Source: Jimgerdemannia flammicorona (lineage: Eukaryota; Mucoromycota; Endogonomycetes; Endogonales; Endogonaceae). Taken from it: a stretch of DNA of 14,413 bases. Position numbers and translations under genes: made by a program. The notes under the pieces are model-generated. The model saw nothing but the letters and a program-made list of their open reading frames with translations, had not been told where the DNA came from and did not search any database. Below are positions 6,403 through 14,138 of this stretch, one piece after another. Position 1 is the stretch's first letter. Each line of letters starts with the position of its first letter. The stretch lies in NCBI GenBank assembly GCA_003990745.1, contig RBNI01004231.1, forward strand, positions 1-14,413, read 5' to 3'.

Positions 6403-7302
6403 CTAATTAGCAGATGGTACTGGGATAGGGTGGAGTAGACCGGGTTTTGCTAGTGTTGAAGACTTATTCTGTTGGCAGGCATCACAGGAAGTAATGTAGG
6501 TCTTTAGCTGATCTACCATGCGGGGCCAATAGAAGTTTCGGGAGATAACTTCATAGCATTTATCAAATCCTAAATGTCCAGCTGTAGGGGCATCATGACA
6601 TTTGAATAAGATAGTCCTTCGGAGGTCTCGGTTGTTTGGAATATACAATCTGTCCTTGTAGTAGATAGCATTGTCCTTGAGTTGGTATTGATTGTACCAG
6701 GTATGCTTGTCAGCATCATTACTGTTCAGGATTTCTTGGAGTGCTTGAGCTTCTTTATCATCAGCGCATGCTGTGATAATTTGTTCCATGATGGAGTTCG
6801 TAACCAGGGTGAGAGTTTGAATAACTTCTTCAATGGGTGGTCTGGAGATTGCATCAGTAATAATGTTTTCCTTGCCAGGGTGGTACTGGATTTCATAGTC
6901 AAAGTTGGTGAGGACTTTCATCCATCTGGCTTGTTTTTGAGAAAGGGTAGCTTGGGTCTTGATGTTGACTAATGACTTGTGGTCAGTCAATATGGTGAAG
7001 TATGCTCCTTCTAGGTATGGTCGCCATTTGATCAGAGTGTCTATAATGGCTAACATTTCCTTCTCATGAGTTGCGTAGTTGATTTCGGCATCGTTGAACT
7101 TGCGGGAGTGATAGGCCACAGGGTGTCCTTCTTGCATGAGTACTGCTCCAAGAGCTAGGTCAGAGGCATCAGTAGTAACTTCATATAGTAGGGCAGGATT
7201 TGCCACTTGAAGTACTGGAGTAGTTATCAAGGCATCTTTCAATGCTTGAAAGGCTATGTCTTGTTCAGGTCCCCAATTTGCAAGATTGTTGAAGTCTTTC
7301 TC
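6403..7302 (-). CDS. RNase H and integrase zinc domain of element B
   Basis: An open stretch of 299 codons. RNase H of the RT/RH-like type: VTTDASDLALGAVL (about 7150-7190), THEKEMLAI with the catalytic Glu (about 7040-7065), LTDHKSLVN (about 6965-6995), and ENIITDAISRP near 6850. It removes template RNA. Then the integrase N-terminal HHCC zinc finger: KCHDAPTAGHLG with the two His (about 6570-6600) and SCDACQQNK with the two Cys (about 6465-6485), separated by the usual NFYWPRM segment. A TAG at 6403 cuts the frame just before the integrase core (SMDFIVQLP). Confidence 0.92.
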   Translation of the reverse strand, partial: EKDFNNLANWGPEQDIAFQALKDALITTPVLQVANPALLYEVTTDASDLALGAVLMQEGHPVAYHSRKFNDAEINYATHEKEMLAIIDTLIKWRPYLEGAYFTILTDHKSLVNIKTQATLSQKQARWMKVLTNFDYEIQYHPGKENIITDAISRPPIEEVIQTLTLVTNSIMEQIITACADDKEAQALQEILNSNDADKHTWYNQYQLKDNAIYYKDRLYIPNNRDLRRTILFKCHDAPTAGHLGFDKCYEVISRNFYWPRMVDQLKTYITSCDACQQNKSSTLAKPGLLHPIPVPSAN

Positions 7303-8160
7303 CTATTTCATGGTCCAGGGCTGTTCTTCTTTTTTGTTATGCTTGGTCATTTGAGTAAGAACAGTGGCAATTTTGGCAAAGTTGGTAACAAATCGCCTAT
7401 AATAGTTTGCTAATCCCAGGAATGACTGGAGGTCTTTTAGCTTCTTAGGTCTGGGCCAATCCTTGATTGCGGAGATTTTGCTGGGGTCCACTTTGATTCC
7501 ATTTGGTGTGACAATGTGTCCAAGGAACTGAATTTCTTTCAGAAGAAATTCGCACTTGCTGAGTTTTGCGAAGAGTCTGTTTTCTCGGAGTTTTAGTAGT
7601 ACTAGTTCAAGGTGTTCGAGATGTTCCTCCAGGGTTTTGCTGAAGACTAGGATGTCATCAATATAGACAACAACAAATTTGTCCAGGTATGGATGCAGAA
7701 TAGTATTCATCAGTGTCTGGAAGGTTATAGGAGCATTAGTTAAGCCAAAAGGCATAACCAGGAACTCAAAATGTCCATAGCGAGTTTGGAAGGCTGTTTT
7801 GTAGATGTCTTCTTCTTTTATGGCAATTTGCCAGTAACCATTTCGCAGGTCAAAAGAGCTCATGAATTGTGGGTTGGTAAGTCTATCGAATATTTCATCG
7901 ATTCTGGGTAGTGGGCAACAGTTCTTGATAGTCTGTTCATTGAGGTTACAGTAATCAATGCACATTCTCAGGTCTTCTCCTTTCTTGACAACAAAGAGGA
8001 CTGGTGCACCATAAGGTGATACACTGGGTCTGATAAATCCTTATTCCAAGAGTTCGTCAATTTCTTTCTTGAGTGCATTGATTTCTCTCGGAGACATGTG
8101 GTAGATTGACTTGAAGGCTGGCTTGGCATCTGGAATGGTCTTGATGGCATGGTCTACTGC
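7303..8160 (-). pseudogene. Reverse transcriptase of element B
   Basis: Ty3/Gypsy RT, which copies the genomic RNA into DNA. In order: AVDHAIKTIPDAKPAF entry region, YHMSPREINAL, a TAA at 8041-8043 inside the conserved stretch before [27 protein letters not shown] (about 7950-7980), [12 protein letters not shown] (about 7830-7870), [14 protein letters not shown] (about 7720-7760), the catalytic [11 protein letters not shown] (about 7640-7680), [10 protein letters not shown] (about 7490-7520) and the thumb/connection [11 protein letters not shown] (about 7390-7420). The catalytic Asp pair is present. The part after 8041 is open for 245 codons to a TAG at 7303. Only nonsense decay, no deletion. 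Confidence 0.92.
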
Positions 8161-8214
8161 TCATTTGGGAGGTAGGCCTTTTGGGAGTTTCTTCAGGAAT
8201 ATATCTTAGAATTT

Positions 8215-8733
8215 CTAGAGTAGTGGTCTAACACGACTGTCAACTTTGGAGAAGTCTTCTTCAGAGTTCTCGGGTTCTCCTTTGGATGGATGGATGGAGA
8301 TAGCAAAGAGAGGGCATTTTTTGGCCAATTTCTTGAGTTGTAGCTTGTTAATGTGGGTGATCTTTGGTCCAGGGTCACTAGAATTGAGTGGGTCCTTTTC
8401 GCCTTGCAGTTTGAAGTTGTGGCGTCCTTTCTTGATAGTCAGAGAATAGTTTACCCAATCGATCATGGGGTTCTCTTGTTTCAACCATGGGATTCCAAGG
8501 ATGATTTCATTGTCTGGGAGTGGTACAATTTGGAGGGTAACATGTACTCGATAGTTACCAATTCGGAAGGGTAGATTGCGGACTTCCTTGCTAATGACAT
8601 GTGAGGTTCCATCGGCTGTGGCGACTGCTTGGGTTTGTTGTACTGGGGAGGTGAAGACCTTGAGTCTGTTGGCTGTTTCTTCATTGATGAAGTTGCCTGA
8701 GGCACCACTGTCTATCATGATTTTGACAGGTGC
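8215..8733 (-). CDS. Retropepsin-like aspartic protease of element B
   Basis: An open stretch of 172 codons. The active-site motif is MIDSGASGNFI (about 8686-8718), with the flap/ATADGTSH region following and the second conserved segment NEIILGIPWLKQENP (about 8460-8505). It dimerises in the family and processes Gag-Pol. A TAA at 8734-8736 separates it from the dUTPase and a TAG at 8215 from RT; both are decay, since the protease strand preceding the DSG motif continues across the TAA. A PR-RT connection of about 80 residues is included at the C-terminal end. The catalytic triad is intact. Confidence 0.87.
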   Translation of the reverse strand, partial: APVKIMIDSGASGNFINEETANRLKVFTSPVQQTQAVATADGTSHVISKEVRNLPFRIGNYRVHVTLQIVPLPDNEIILGIPWLKQENPMIDWVNYSLTIKKGRHNFKLQGEKDPLNSSDPGPKITHINKLQLKKLAKKCPLFAISIHPSKGEPENSEEDFSKVDSRVRPLL

Positions 8734-9438
8734 TTAGTTGACAAAAGCTTTAAGTGTAAGCAGTTTGTCTGATCCAATGGTGGTGATTTTGGTTGTAGGA
8801 GTTTTCCTTCTGTTGGTTCTTCTTTGAGCCAGTTCATTGACACAAGAGAAGTAATCATCAATCATTCGGGAAGAGTACATTCCAATGCCATGGGGACATT
8901 GACCACTTGGTACATATCCGTTTTCAATTTTCTTGTAGAATTGTTCTTCTTTATTCATGGTAGGTTGGACTGGGGCCTTGTTTGATGAACCAAATCCTTT
9001 GGATCCTTGGATGGTGGGTAGTAGTTCAGGGACTTCCTTGACTGTCAGGTTTGACTCAATTTTCTCGAATAGGATCTGGGTGATACAGAAGCCTATAGGG
9101 ATCTTGAAGGGTGTCCAACTGTGGTTTCGGATTAGGACAATAATTTCGCCTGTGTAATCTTCGTCAATGACTCCTCCTTCTACTGAGAGTTCTTTCAATG
9201 CTAGGCTGCTGCGACAGCATATTCTTCCAACATGTCCTTCAGGAATTTGGATACTGATTCCTGTGTAGACTTGCTTGACTTCTCGGTTGGAAACTATAGC
9301 TTCTTCAGCTGCATACAGGTCATATCCAGCTGCTTTTTGACTTCCTTTGGTTGGGGCTTTGGCAGTTTGTCTTAACTTGACAAAGTCTAGGGTTCTGGTA
9401 GTCAGGTTGTTGAGGTGGTGCAGAGTGGTAACAGTTGC
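8734..9438 (-). CDS. dUTPase domain of element B plus linker
   Basis: An open stretch of 234 codons in the Gag-Pol frame. Trimeric dUTPase motifs: 1 AAGYDLYA (9310-9333), 2 CRSSLALK (9193-9219), 3 GGVIDEDYTGEI with the catalytic Asp (about 9139-9174), 4 FCITQILF (9067-9090), 5 GSKGFGSS (8983-9010). The metal-independent core residues of motifs 1 and 3 are kept. Motif 4 has Cys where the family has Arg and Thr where it has Ala, both explained by single C-to-T type changes. A linker of about 80 residues follows (to 8737), with no recognised domain, before the first protease strand (DKLLTLKAFVN). The enzyme would lower dUTP during reverse transcription. Same position as in element A. Confidence 0.88.
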   Translation of the reverse strand, partial: ATVTTLHHLNNLTTRTLDFVKLRQTAKAPTKGSQKAAGYDLYAAEEAIVSNREVKQVYTGISIQIPEGHVGRICCRSSLALKELSVEGGVIDEDYTGEIIVLIRNHSWTPFKIPIGFCITQILFEKIESNLTVKEVPELLPTIQGSKGFGSSNKAPVQPTMNKEEQFYKKIENGYVPSGQCPHGIGMYSSRMIDDYFSCVNELAQRRTNRRKTPTTKITTIGSDKLLTLKAFVN

Positions 9439-11187
9439 TCATGTTGCTGTTCGGGGTTTCCGGTTAGAGCAGGTGCTGGCCATGTGTCCTGTCTTTCGGC
9501 AATAGAAGCATGCTCCGCTTCTTCTAAGTTCATTTCTTTTGCCTTCAGTGAGTTTCTTGAAGGTGCTCGGCTGGGTGGGTTTATGATTTCTGAGTGTCCA
9601 CGAAGTAGATGTTGAGGGAGCCCAAGATGCTTCATGCTTGGGTTCTTCTTTTTTGGTCCAAGTTTTTTCCTTGTTGTTGAATTGTCTTCGGGGCAGAATA
9701 GGTCCAGCTGTTAGGATCCGCTTGACCATAGTCTTGATTCTTGCTAGGCACCATTGTTGGTGGTCACACCCAACTGGGCGTCCTTGTTCTCGGATCTTTC
9801 TAGTAAGCCATTCAGGCAGGGCATCGAATAAGTGATCGGCTCTTGTACCATTTCGTGCTTTGTCATTGGCAATATATCCTAGGCCAACAGTGTTCAGGAG
9901 TGACTCAAGTTTTGTACAGAAGGTTTCAAATTCCTCCTTGCCATGTACATCGAATTTGAGGTTGCGGAGTTTTATGCAGGATTCAGCAATCATAGTTTTA
10001 CTGCGATATTGAGCAATCATGAGTTGTTTAAGTCCAGGGGCTGCAGGATGGTCTCCATATCCTGGGGCATTATTTGCTACATTCTGAGCAACTACTGCAG
10101 GTTGGGTGTCCCATGTGAGGGGTTTTTCAGGAAGAGTTCGCCACCATTCTTCGGCAGGTCCTCGGAAGAATGTAACAACTCGGCGGACATATGCTGTAGT
10201 GGTAGCAAAGAGTTGTTCCAGAGTGTGGTCTTGATTGTTTATCAGAACACGGTCAGCGACTCGCTCATTGGTCCATTGATTGGCTTCGAAGTTGGTGTCA
10301 ACTATACTAATGAAGCTTTGGACTTCTTGTGCAGTACCATTGAAGGTAGGTAGGCTCAGATTTTTTGTAGGTTGGGTCTGTTCGGCTAAGGCAGTAATGG
10401 TTGCTGCCATTATGGCTACCTGAGCTGTGAGGTCTAGAATCTGTTGGTTCACCATATTGTTTACTGGAGGCAGTTGGACTGCTGGTAGTAGTATTACTGG
10501 TACTACTTGAGGTACTGGTGCAGAGTGTGATGGGGTTCTTTGAGTTTGTGTAAGTTGCTGGAGTAATACTTGTGGGTCTGAAGTAAGGGCTTGATAGATA
10601 GCTGTCTGTTGCTGTGTAGGTGTATTCTGTCCTGATGGAGGTTCGTCTCCTTTGGTGGTGTATCCAGGATCGAATTCAGTGAGATACTCCTCCTCCTCTT
10701 TGGTTTGGTCCCCATGTAGTTGGGTTTGCTCGGCGTCAAAGTAGACAGAATCAGTTGTATATCTGATTTCAGATGGACTTAATTCAAAGTCAAGTTCTGG
10801 TTCAGTATTGGTTTCAGATTCAGGTAGGGCTGTAGTAGGGCCTGCTTCAGGTTCGGGATCAGGTAGTTGATGGAGGGTTTCTCTTGCTTCTTCTTTAAGA
10901 ATATAGCGGGCCTTACTGTTCTGGAATCGGTAGTATAACACAGTCTTGGTCCTGGTATGGTGAAAGTCGGTAGAGTTGAGCCACTTAGCTACAGAGGCTT
11001 GGGCTTCGTGAGGAACTAAGACTAGAAAGACTGCTGCTGGTTGTCCTAGGTTGCTCGGATTTGTGGAGCTGACAAAACTCTTGTTGAGAAGAGTAAAGAA
11101 GGCTTCTATAAGACCTTCTTCATCTTGACTTGCTGGGTGTAGTGCAAGGAGTTCGGTGAATAGGGTTTCGCCTATTTGCTGGTTTAA
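9439..11187 (-). CDS. gag: Gag of element B with CCHC zinc knuckle
   Basis: A long open stretch of 582 codons between stops at 11188 and 9439; an N-terminal part (to about 11328) lies beyond the first stop. Order: an N-terminal domain of about 100 residues, an acidic low-complexity region (DPEPEAG, KEEEEYLTEFDPG; about 10870-10640), a Gln/Pro-rich linker, a capsid-like region starting at LPTFNGTAQEV (about 10360) with VTFFRGPAEEWW (about 10120-10160), then a basic nucleocapsid part and the knuckle CFYCRKTGHMASTC (9469-9510), with all four metal ligands present. It would form the particle and package RNA. Much longer than the Gag of element A because of the N-terminal extension. The first GTG at 10939-10941 has no special meaning; the frame is open well before it. 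Confidence 0.85.
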   Translation of the reverse strand, partial: LNQQIGETLFTELLALHPASQDEEGLIEAFFTLLNKSFVSSTNPSNLGQPAAVFLVLVPHEAQASVAKWLNSTDFHHTRTKTVLYYRFQNSKARYILKEEARETLHQLPDPEPEAGPTTALPESETNTEPELDFELSPSEIRYTTDSVYFDAEQTQLHGDQTKEEEEYLTEFDPGYTTKGDEPPSGQNTPTQQQTAIYQALTSDPQVLLQQLTQTQRTPSHSAPVPQVVPVILLPAVQLPPVNNMVNQQILDLTAQVAIMAATITALAEQTQPTKNLSLPTFNGTAQEVQSFISIVDTNFEANQWTNERVADRVLINNQDHTLEQLFATTTAYVRRVVTFFRGPAEEWWRTLPEKPLTWDTQPAVVAQNVANNAPGYGDHPAAPGLKQLMIAQYRSKTMIAESCIKLRNLKFDVHGKEEFETFCTKLESLLNTVGLGYIANDKARNGTRADHLFDALPEWLTRKIREQGRPVGCDHQQWCLARIKTMVKRILTAGPILPRRQFNNKEKTWTKKEEPKHEASWAPSTSTSWTLRNHKPTQPSTFKKLTEGKRNELRRSGACFYCRKTGHMASTCSNRKPRTAT

Positions 11188-11402
11188 TCAGAGTACTTCT
11201 TTCTTTGAATGAAGTTTGTCCCACTTGTTACAGGTGTGGAGGTCAAATTGTTCTTGTACGTTAGGTTCAATTCTCTCCAGATTGTCAGATGGTTCAGAAT
11301 AAATTCCAGTTCAGAGGTTGGGCTTTATACCAACTTATAGGAATTCGCAGAAGGGTTTGTAGCAGGGTGAGGAAGCATCTTGAAGTGGAATTGAATTGTA
11401 AA

Positions 11403-11414
11403 CCACTGCTACCA
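11403..11414 (-). other. Primer binding site of element B (initiator tRNA-Met-like)
   Basis: The minus strand reads TGGTAGCAGTGG 3 nt after the 5' LTR. It matches element A exactly and fits the 3' end of an initiator tRNA-Met (CTGCTACCA core). The host tRNA is not in the window, so the assignment is by resemblance. Confidence 0.8.
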
Positions 11415-11897
11415 AGTTGTAAGAGGGTTGCTTTTTAGAGTAACTGTTACGTAGTTCTGGAAGGGTTTTCTGGAAGTTCTGGATATTCTGGAAGACCGTT
11501 TTCTTATGGTCAAGATCAATTTCATATGGAGTACGTCCTCTACGCTTATTGATTTCAAGATTGGGTTGACGTCTCAACCAAAGTCCTTTTTCGGACTAGT
11601 TCTGGATGTTCAGGATTTTCCGTATTTCAGGAAGGTCAAGAAACTAAGACCAGCTTAGTTGAATTGGCGTATTGCTGCAGACAATACCCAATTAGGAAAT
11701 TTCGTGATGGGGTTAGGAGTAGGACCTAACAGGGAGCAGATTTACTTAAGAGTAGGTTGTGGGGTATTAAATAGATTTATTCTCTATTCATGATATTGCT
11801 ATACTAGGAGTAGTTGTGTGAGAGATATTGTGGAGAAGTGCTCAGGAGTTGTGTTCGGATTGTTCAGGTCTGAGATTCTGAGATCTGGGGGAGGGGG

Positions 11898-11905
11898 TAT
11901 TTATA
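11898..11905 (-). promoter_or_regulatory. Putative TATA box driving element B
   Basis: TATAAATA on the minus strand in the 5' LTR, about 480 bp before the primer binding site and about 190 bp past the stop of the LTR frame. It is placed as a Gypsy promoter would be, but the start site is inferred. Confidence 0.45.
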
Positions 11906-12093
11906 CTAGTGAGGGGCTATCTGGACTATGCTAGATATGGATGTAGCACTAAGTGCCTTGCTGAGTCGGAATGTAGTCACATAGTACAATAGTGATCTGA
12001 TATGTCAAGAGATCATCTGACTACTGAGTCAGTTCACAGTCATGTTGTACAAGGCTAATCTAACTATACTATAACTGCTAAGCTATTTATGGT

Positions 12094-13296
12094 CTAGGCA
12101 CTGTCTGGATAGTCTTCAATGATATCACCATCGATGACATCATCTCTAATGAAGTAGTCGTCTAGGAAGAGTAGTTCGCAGATTACTTCTCCTTGTTGGC
12201 TGAGGTAATAATACATTGGAACTTCATCTCCATTCCACAGGATAGCATCATCTGTCTTGTATGCTGGATAAGATGTTGGGGGGCGAAGAAGTGGTGCATC
12301 GTCTTCATTTTCATCGGAATTGCTGTCTGCGTACCTCCTGTAGGTTATAGCACTATGAGTTGCGGAGTTATAGTATGCTGGTGGCTGTGGTTCATATCGC
12401 TCGTATTCAGGTGGTAGAGTTGTTGGTTCAATCTTGAGGGTTGTCTGGAGGTACAGGTTGTGTTCTCTGGTCTCTTCATTGTAGTTAAAGTAATCGGGGG
12501 TAAATGCAGGTTGGTATTCGTGCCAGTGGCCATTGTCCCAATAAGTCTCGTATGTGGTTATAAACTATTGTAAGTTCATTGGCAAGGTTGGCAGTGTGAT
12601 CAGGGTCGGCAGGGATCCTTGGCTGGAGGTCATGTCAGCATCAGAAGGATCATTGTCTTCTGCTTCATCTTTGTCGAAGTTGATTATATCATAGATGTCC
12701 TTCATGGCATATCCAACTTGGGGCATTTGCAGGATGTAGTCATCAGGGTGTGGGAAGGTTCTGTCTGTGGTTTCAACATACTCGAGATACTTGTAGTTGA
12801 GTTCTTGTATCATGTTGTCAATTTGGCCATAGGACAGGGTAGCAACCATTTCGCTGGTAGTAACTCGGAGGCAGGGAATAAAGATGCTGTACTCATAAAA
12901 GAGTTCTCGGTGTTTGCGGGCGATGAGTTTCTAGTGTTGAGACATCTGAGTAATGTCTGTGTCATGGTGGTGTTCGACCATGTCTTCCAGGAGGCAGCCG
13001 ATCTGGTAGTAGCTTGAGATTTGTCCAATTCGGTGGGCCTTATTAAGTATGTTCAGGGCATTCCATTGGGCTTCCACGAAATAAAGGGGTGCTTGGCTAT
13101 AGATATTTATGAGGGGCAGAGGGGGTGTGGCTCAGTTGACAATGGCATTCCAAATATCAGCGCAGATGCGGTTGTAGATCTCGGTGGTCATGTTTGTGTA
13201 TTTGGAAGTTGTGGTTGTTATTTGTTTTGGTTCTCTGTTTCGATGCATCTCGGGGCTGGGTATATATGCATTTATTCTGGATTGGTAAGATTCCAT
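12094..13296 (-). pseudogene. LTR-borne accessory frame, copy in 5' LTR (400 codons, 3 stops)
   Basis: A sense-strand frame inside U3, from an ATG at 13294-13296 (first ATG after an in-frame TGA) to TAG at 12094-12096. Three stops interrupt it: TGA 13132-13134, TAG 12931-12933, TAG 12565-12567. At each of these the other LTR has a sense codon (CAA or CAG), so the frame was probably open when the element inserted. Visible features: a polar N-terminus (about residues 1-35), a probable helical region (about 40-170), an acidic stretch near NFDKDEAEDNDPSD (about 215), then a Tyr/Pro-rich part with YEPQPPAYY and a very acidic end (DDVIDGDIIEDYPDSA). No signal peptide, membrane span or known domain. 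I do not recognise the protein and assign no function. Confidence 0.6.
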
Positions 13297-13328
13297 TTGT
13301 GTGAATCTTGTGTTCTGTGACTTGGTAT

Positions 13329-13366
13329 TGACTCAGCTTTGTGTGCTGTGACTTCTGTTTGACTCA
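13329..13366. promoter_or_regulatory. Paired TGACTCA sites in the 5' LTR of B
   Basis: Two TGACTCA heptamers (13329-13335 and 13360-13366), each inside the 12-mer TTGACTCAGCTT, spaced 31 bp. The same pair is at 5025-5031 and 5056-5062 in the 3' LTR, and a TGAGTCA (same site, other strand) lies at 12025-12031 and 3722-3728. The heptamer is the known target of Gcn4/Cpc1/AP-1-type bZIP factors. Regulation is an inference. Confidence 0.35.
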
Positions 13367-13479
13367 GCTTCATGATCTTGCAGGTGATTTCCAGATTTGT
13401 TTGAAGATCGCATGTGATTTTGGTGGCTTGTTCAGAGGATGATGTGTGGTTTCTGTGGCTTAGAGGTTGTATGCTTACA

Positions 13480-13484
13480 AGTAT
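13480..13484. repeat. Target site duplication of element B, right copy
   Basis: AGTAT immediately after the right LTR, identical to 3110-3114, which fixes both outer borders of the element to the base. Confidence 0.92.
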
Positions 13485-13772
13485 TACTAAATTAATTAAA
13501 ACTTAATATTATAATAGTAGTAAGATTTTTAATATTATAATATCATAAGTAGTCTGAAAACTTATTTCAAAAAGTTGTCTAGTTTATAAAAGTTTCAATA
13601 TTTTCTTTTTACTAATACTAATCTCAGAGTAATCAAAGTCTAAGAAGTTACTAATAATTTTTTTTAAGAATTCAAGTTATAAATTTGAGACTTCTTAAGT
13701 TATAAAAAAAATCAAAGTCTTGTCATTTCCAGTATTGATTTCTTCTCTTATAGAGTTGAAATATCAGAAATA
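13485..13772. other. AT-rich flank, no gene seen
   Basis: Strongly AT-rich DNA to the right of element B, with stops in all frames. It holds two TAATATTATAATA-like stretches (about 13506-13545), related to ATATTATAATA just left of the element (about 3086-3100). The two flanks were therefore one region before insertion. Confidence 0.6.
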
Positions 13773-14138
13773 GTGCTCTCAAACAAATTGAATCAAATTG
13801 AGAGTTATTTAAATTAAATCAAATTAGGGATTTTTTAATTTAAATTAAATTAAATTTAAATCAAATTAAGGGTCTGATTCAAATCCTATTTTTTAAAATA
13901 TAATAACTTGATAAAAATATATCTAAATTTAATAATCTTTAGCTTATTAGATTCCTCTTATATAGAGAAATCTAAAAAGCTAATAATTATTAAAAATAGA
14001 CATATTTTCATCAAGATATTATATTTTAAAAAATAGAGTTCAAATTGAATCTCAAATTGAATTAGACCTTTGATTTGATTTGATCAAATCAAATTTAGAT
14101 TTAATTTAATTTAATTTAATTTAATTCATTGAGAGCAC
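13773..14138. mobile_element. MITE-like palindromic element (366 bp) with TA flanks
   Basis: The ends are perfect 10-bp inverted repeats, GTGCTCTCAA (13773-13782) and TTGAGAGCAC (14129-14138), each bordered by TA (13771-13772, 14139-14140), as for Tc1/mariner-type insertions. The inverted symmetry extends over nearly the whole element: arms of about 180 bp match imperfectly, for example TATTTTTTAAAATATAATA (about 13889-13907) against its reverse complement near 14018-14036, and AGCTTATTAGATT near 13941 against its mate near 13980. The centre is near 13960. It has no coding capacity, so it is a non-autonomous, foldback-type element. Family unknown. Confidence 0.7.
14097..14126. repeat. Short AT pentanucleotide repeat inside the MITE
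   Basis: About five to six tandem units of TTTAA, in the right arm of the palindromic element; probably replication slippage. Confidence 0.7.

Larger units (their letters stand above)
5323..11328 (-). pseudogene. gag-pol: Decayed Gag-dUTPase-Pol-chromodomain polyprotein of element B
   Basis: A single minus-strand frame of about 2000 codons ending at TGA 5323-5325. All domains are in register with no frameshift. Internal stops have their lowest coordinate at 11311, 11188, 9439, 8734, 8215, 8206, 8161, 8041, 7303, 6403, 6199, 5731, 5722 and 5530: eight TGA, three TAA, three TAG. Several TGA stops sit on canonical arginines, for example in the integrase SDRDPKF motif. No ATG exists in frame near the primer site; an ATA at 11326-11328, about 75 nt after it, could be a lost ATG, so the true start is uncertain. 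After the stop, 5190-5322 is a short untranslated stretch before the polypurine tract. Confidence 0.88.
3115..13479 (-). mobile_element. Element B: complete chromovirus-type Ty3/Gypsy retrotransposon (10,365 bp)
   Basis: A full-length element on the minus strand: 5' LTR 11418-13479, primer binding site 11403-11414, Gag-Pol frame about 11328-5323, polypurine tract 5177-5189, 3' LTR 3115-5175, all inside an exact 5-bp target duplication. Domain order is Gag with a CCHC knuckle, dUTPase, protease, reverse transcriptase, RNase H, integrase, chromodomain. RT before integrase makes it Ty3/Gypsy, and the C-terminal chromodomain makes it a chromovirus. Unusual points are the 2-kb LTRs that contain an open frame, and the dUTPase. 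The copy has about 14 in-frame stops and LTRs differing by roughly 6 percent, so it is not autonomous now, but structurally nothing is missing. Confidence 0.95.
11418..13479 (-). repeat. 5' LTR of element B (2062 bp)
   Basis: The right LTR, which is the 5' LTR of the minus-strand element, TGTAAG...CTTACA. The inner border is set by the primer binding site 3 nt away and the outer border by the AGTAT duplication. About 1.58 kb lie upstream of the putative TATA box, so U3 is very long and filled mostly by a 400-codon frame. The roughly 480 bp downstream of the TATA box would hold the end of U3, R and U5. Confidence 0.95.

Noticed and set aside
7968..8150. Minus-strand frame upstream of RT
   Set aside because: It is out of register with RT; the RT entry motifs are in the polyprotein frame across the TAA at 8041.
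9943..10353. Plus-strand frame of 136 codons
   Set aside because: It is antisense to the Gag capsid region of element B, with Cys/Ser-rich, low-information composition and no domain.
1..11328. Stop-codon reassignment as the reason for many in-frame stops
   Set aside because: All three stop codons occur, and the two LTR copies break the same frame at different codons; this is mutational decay.
12619..13017. Plus-strand frame of 132 codons in the 5' LTR
   Set aside because: It is antisense to the LTR frame, which has the better composition. The matching stretch of the other LTR gives only a shorter frame. It remains a weak alternative.
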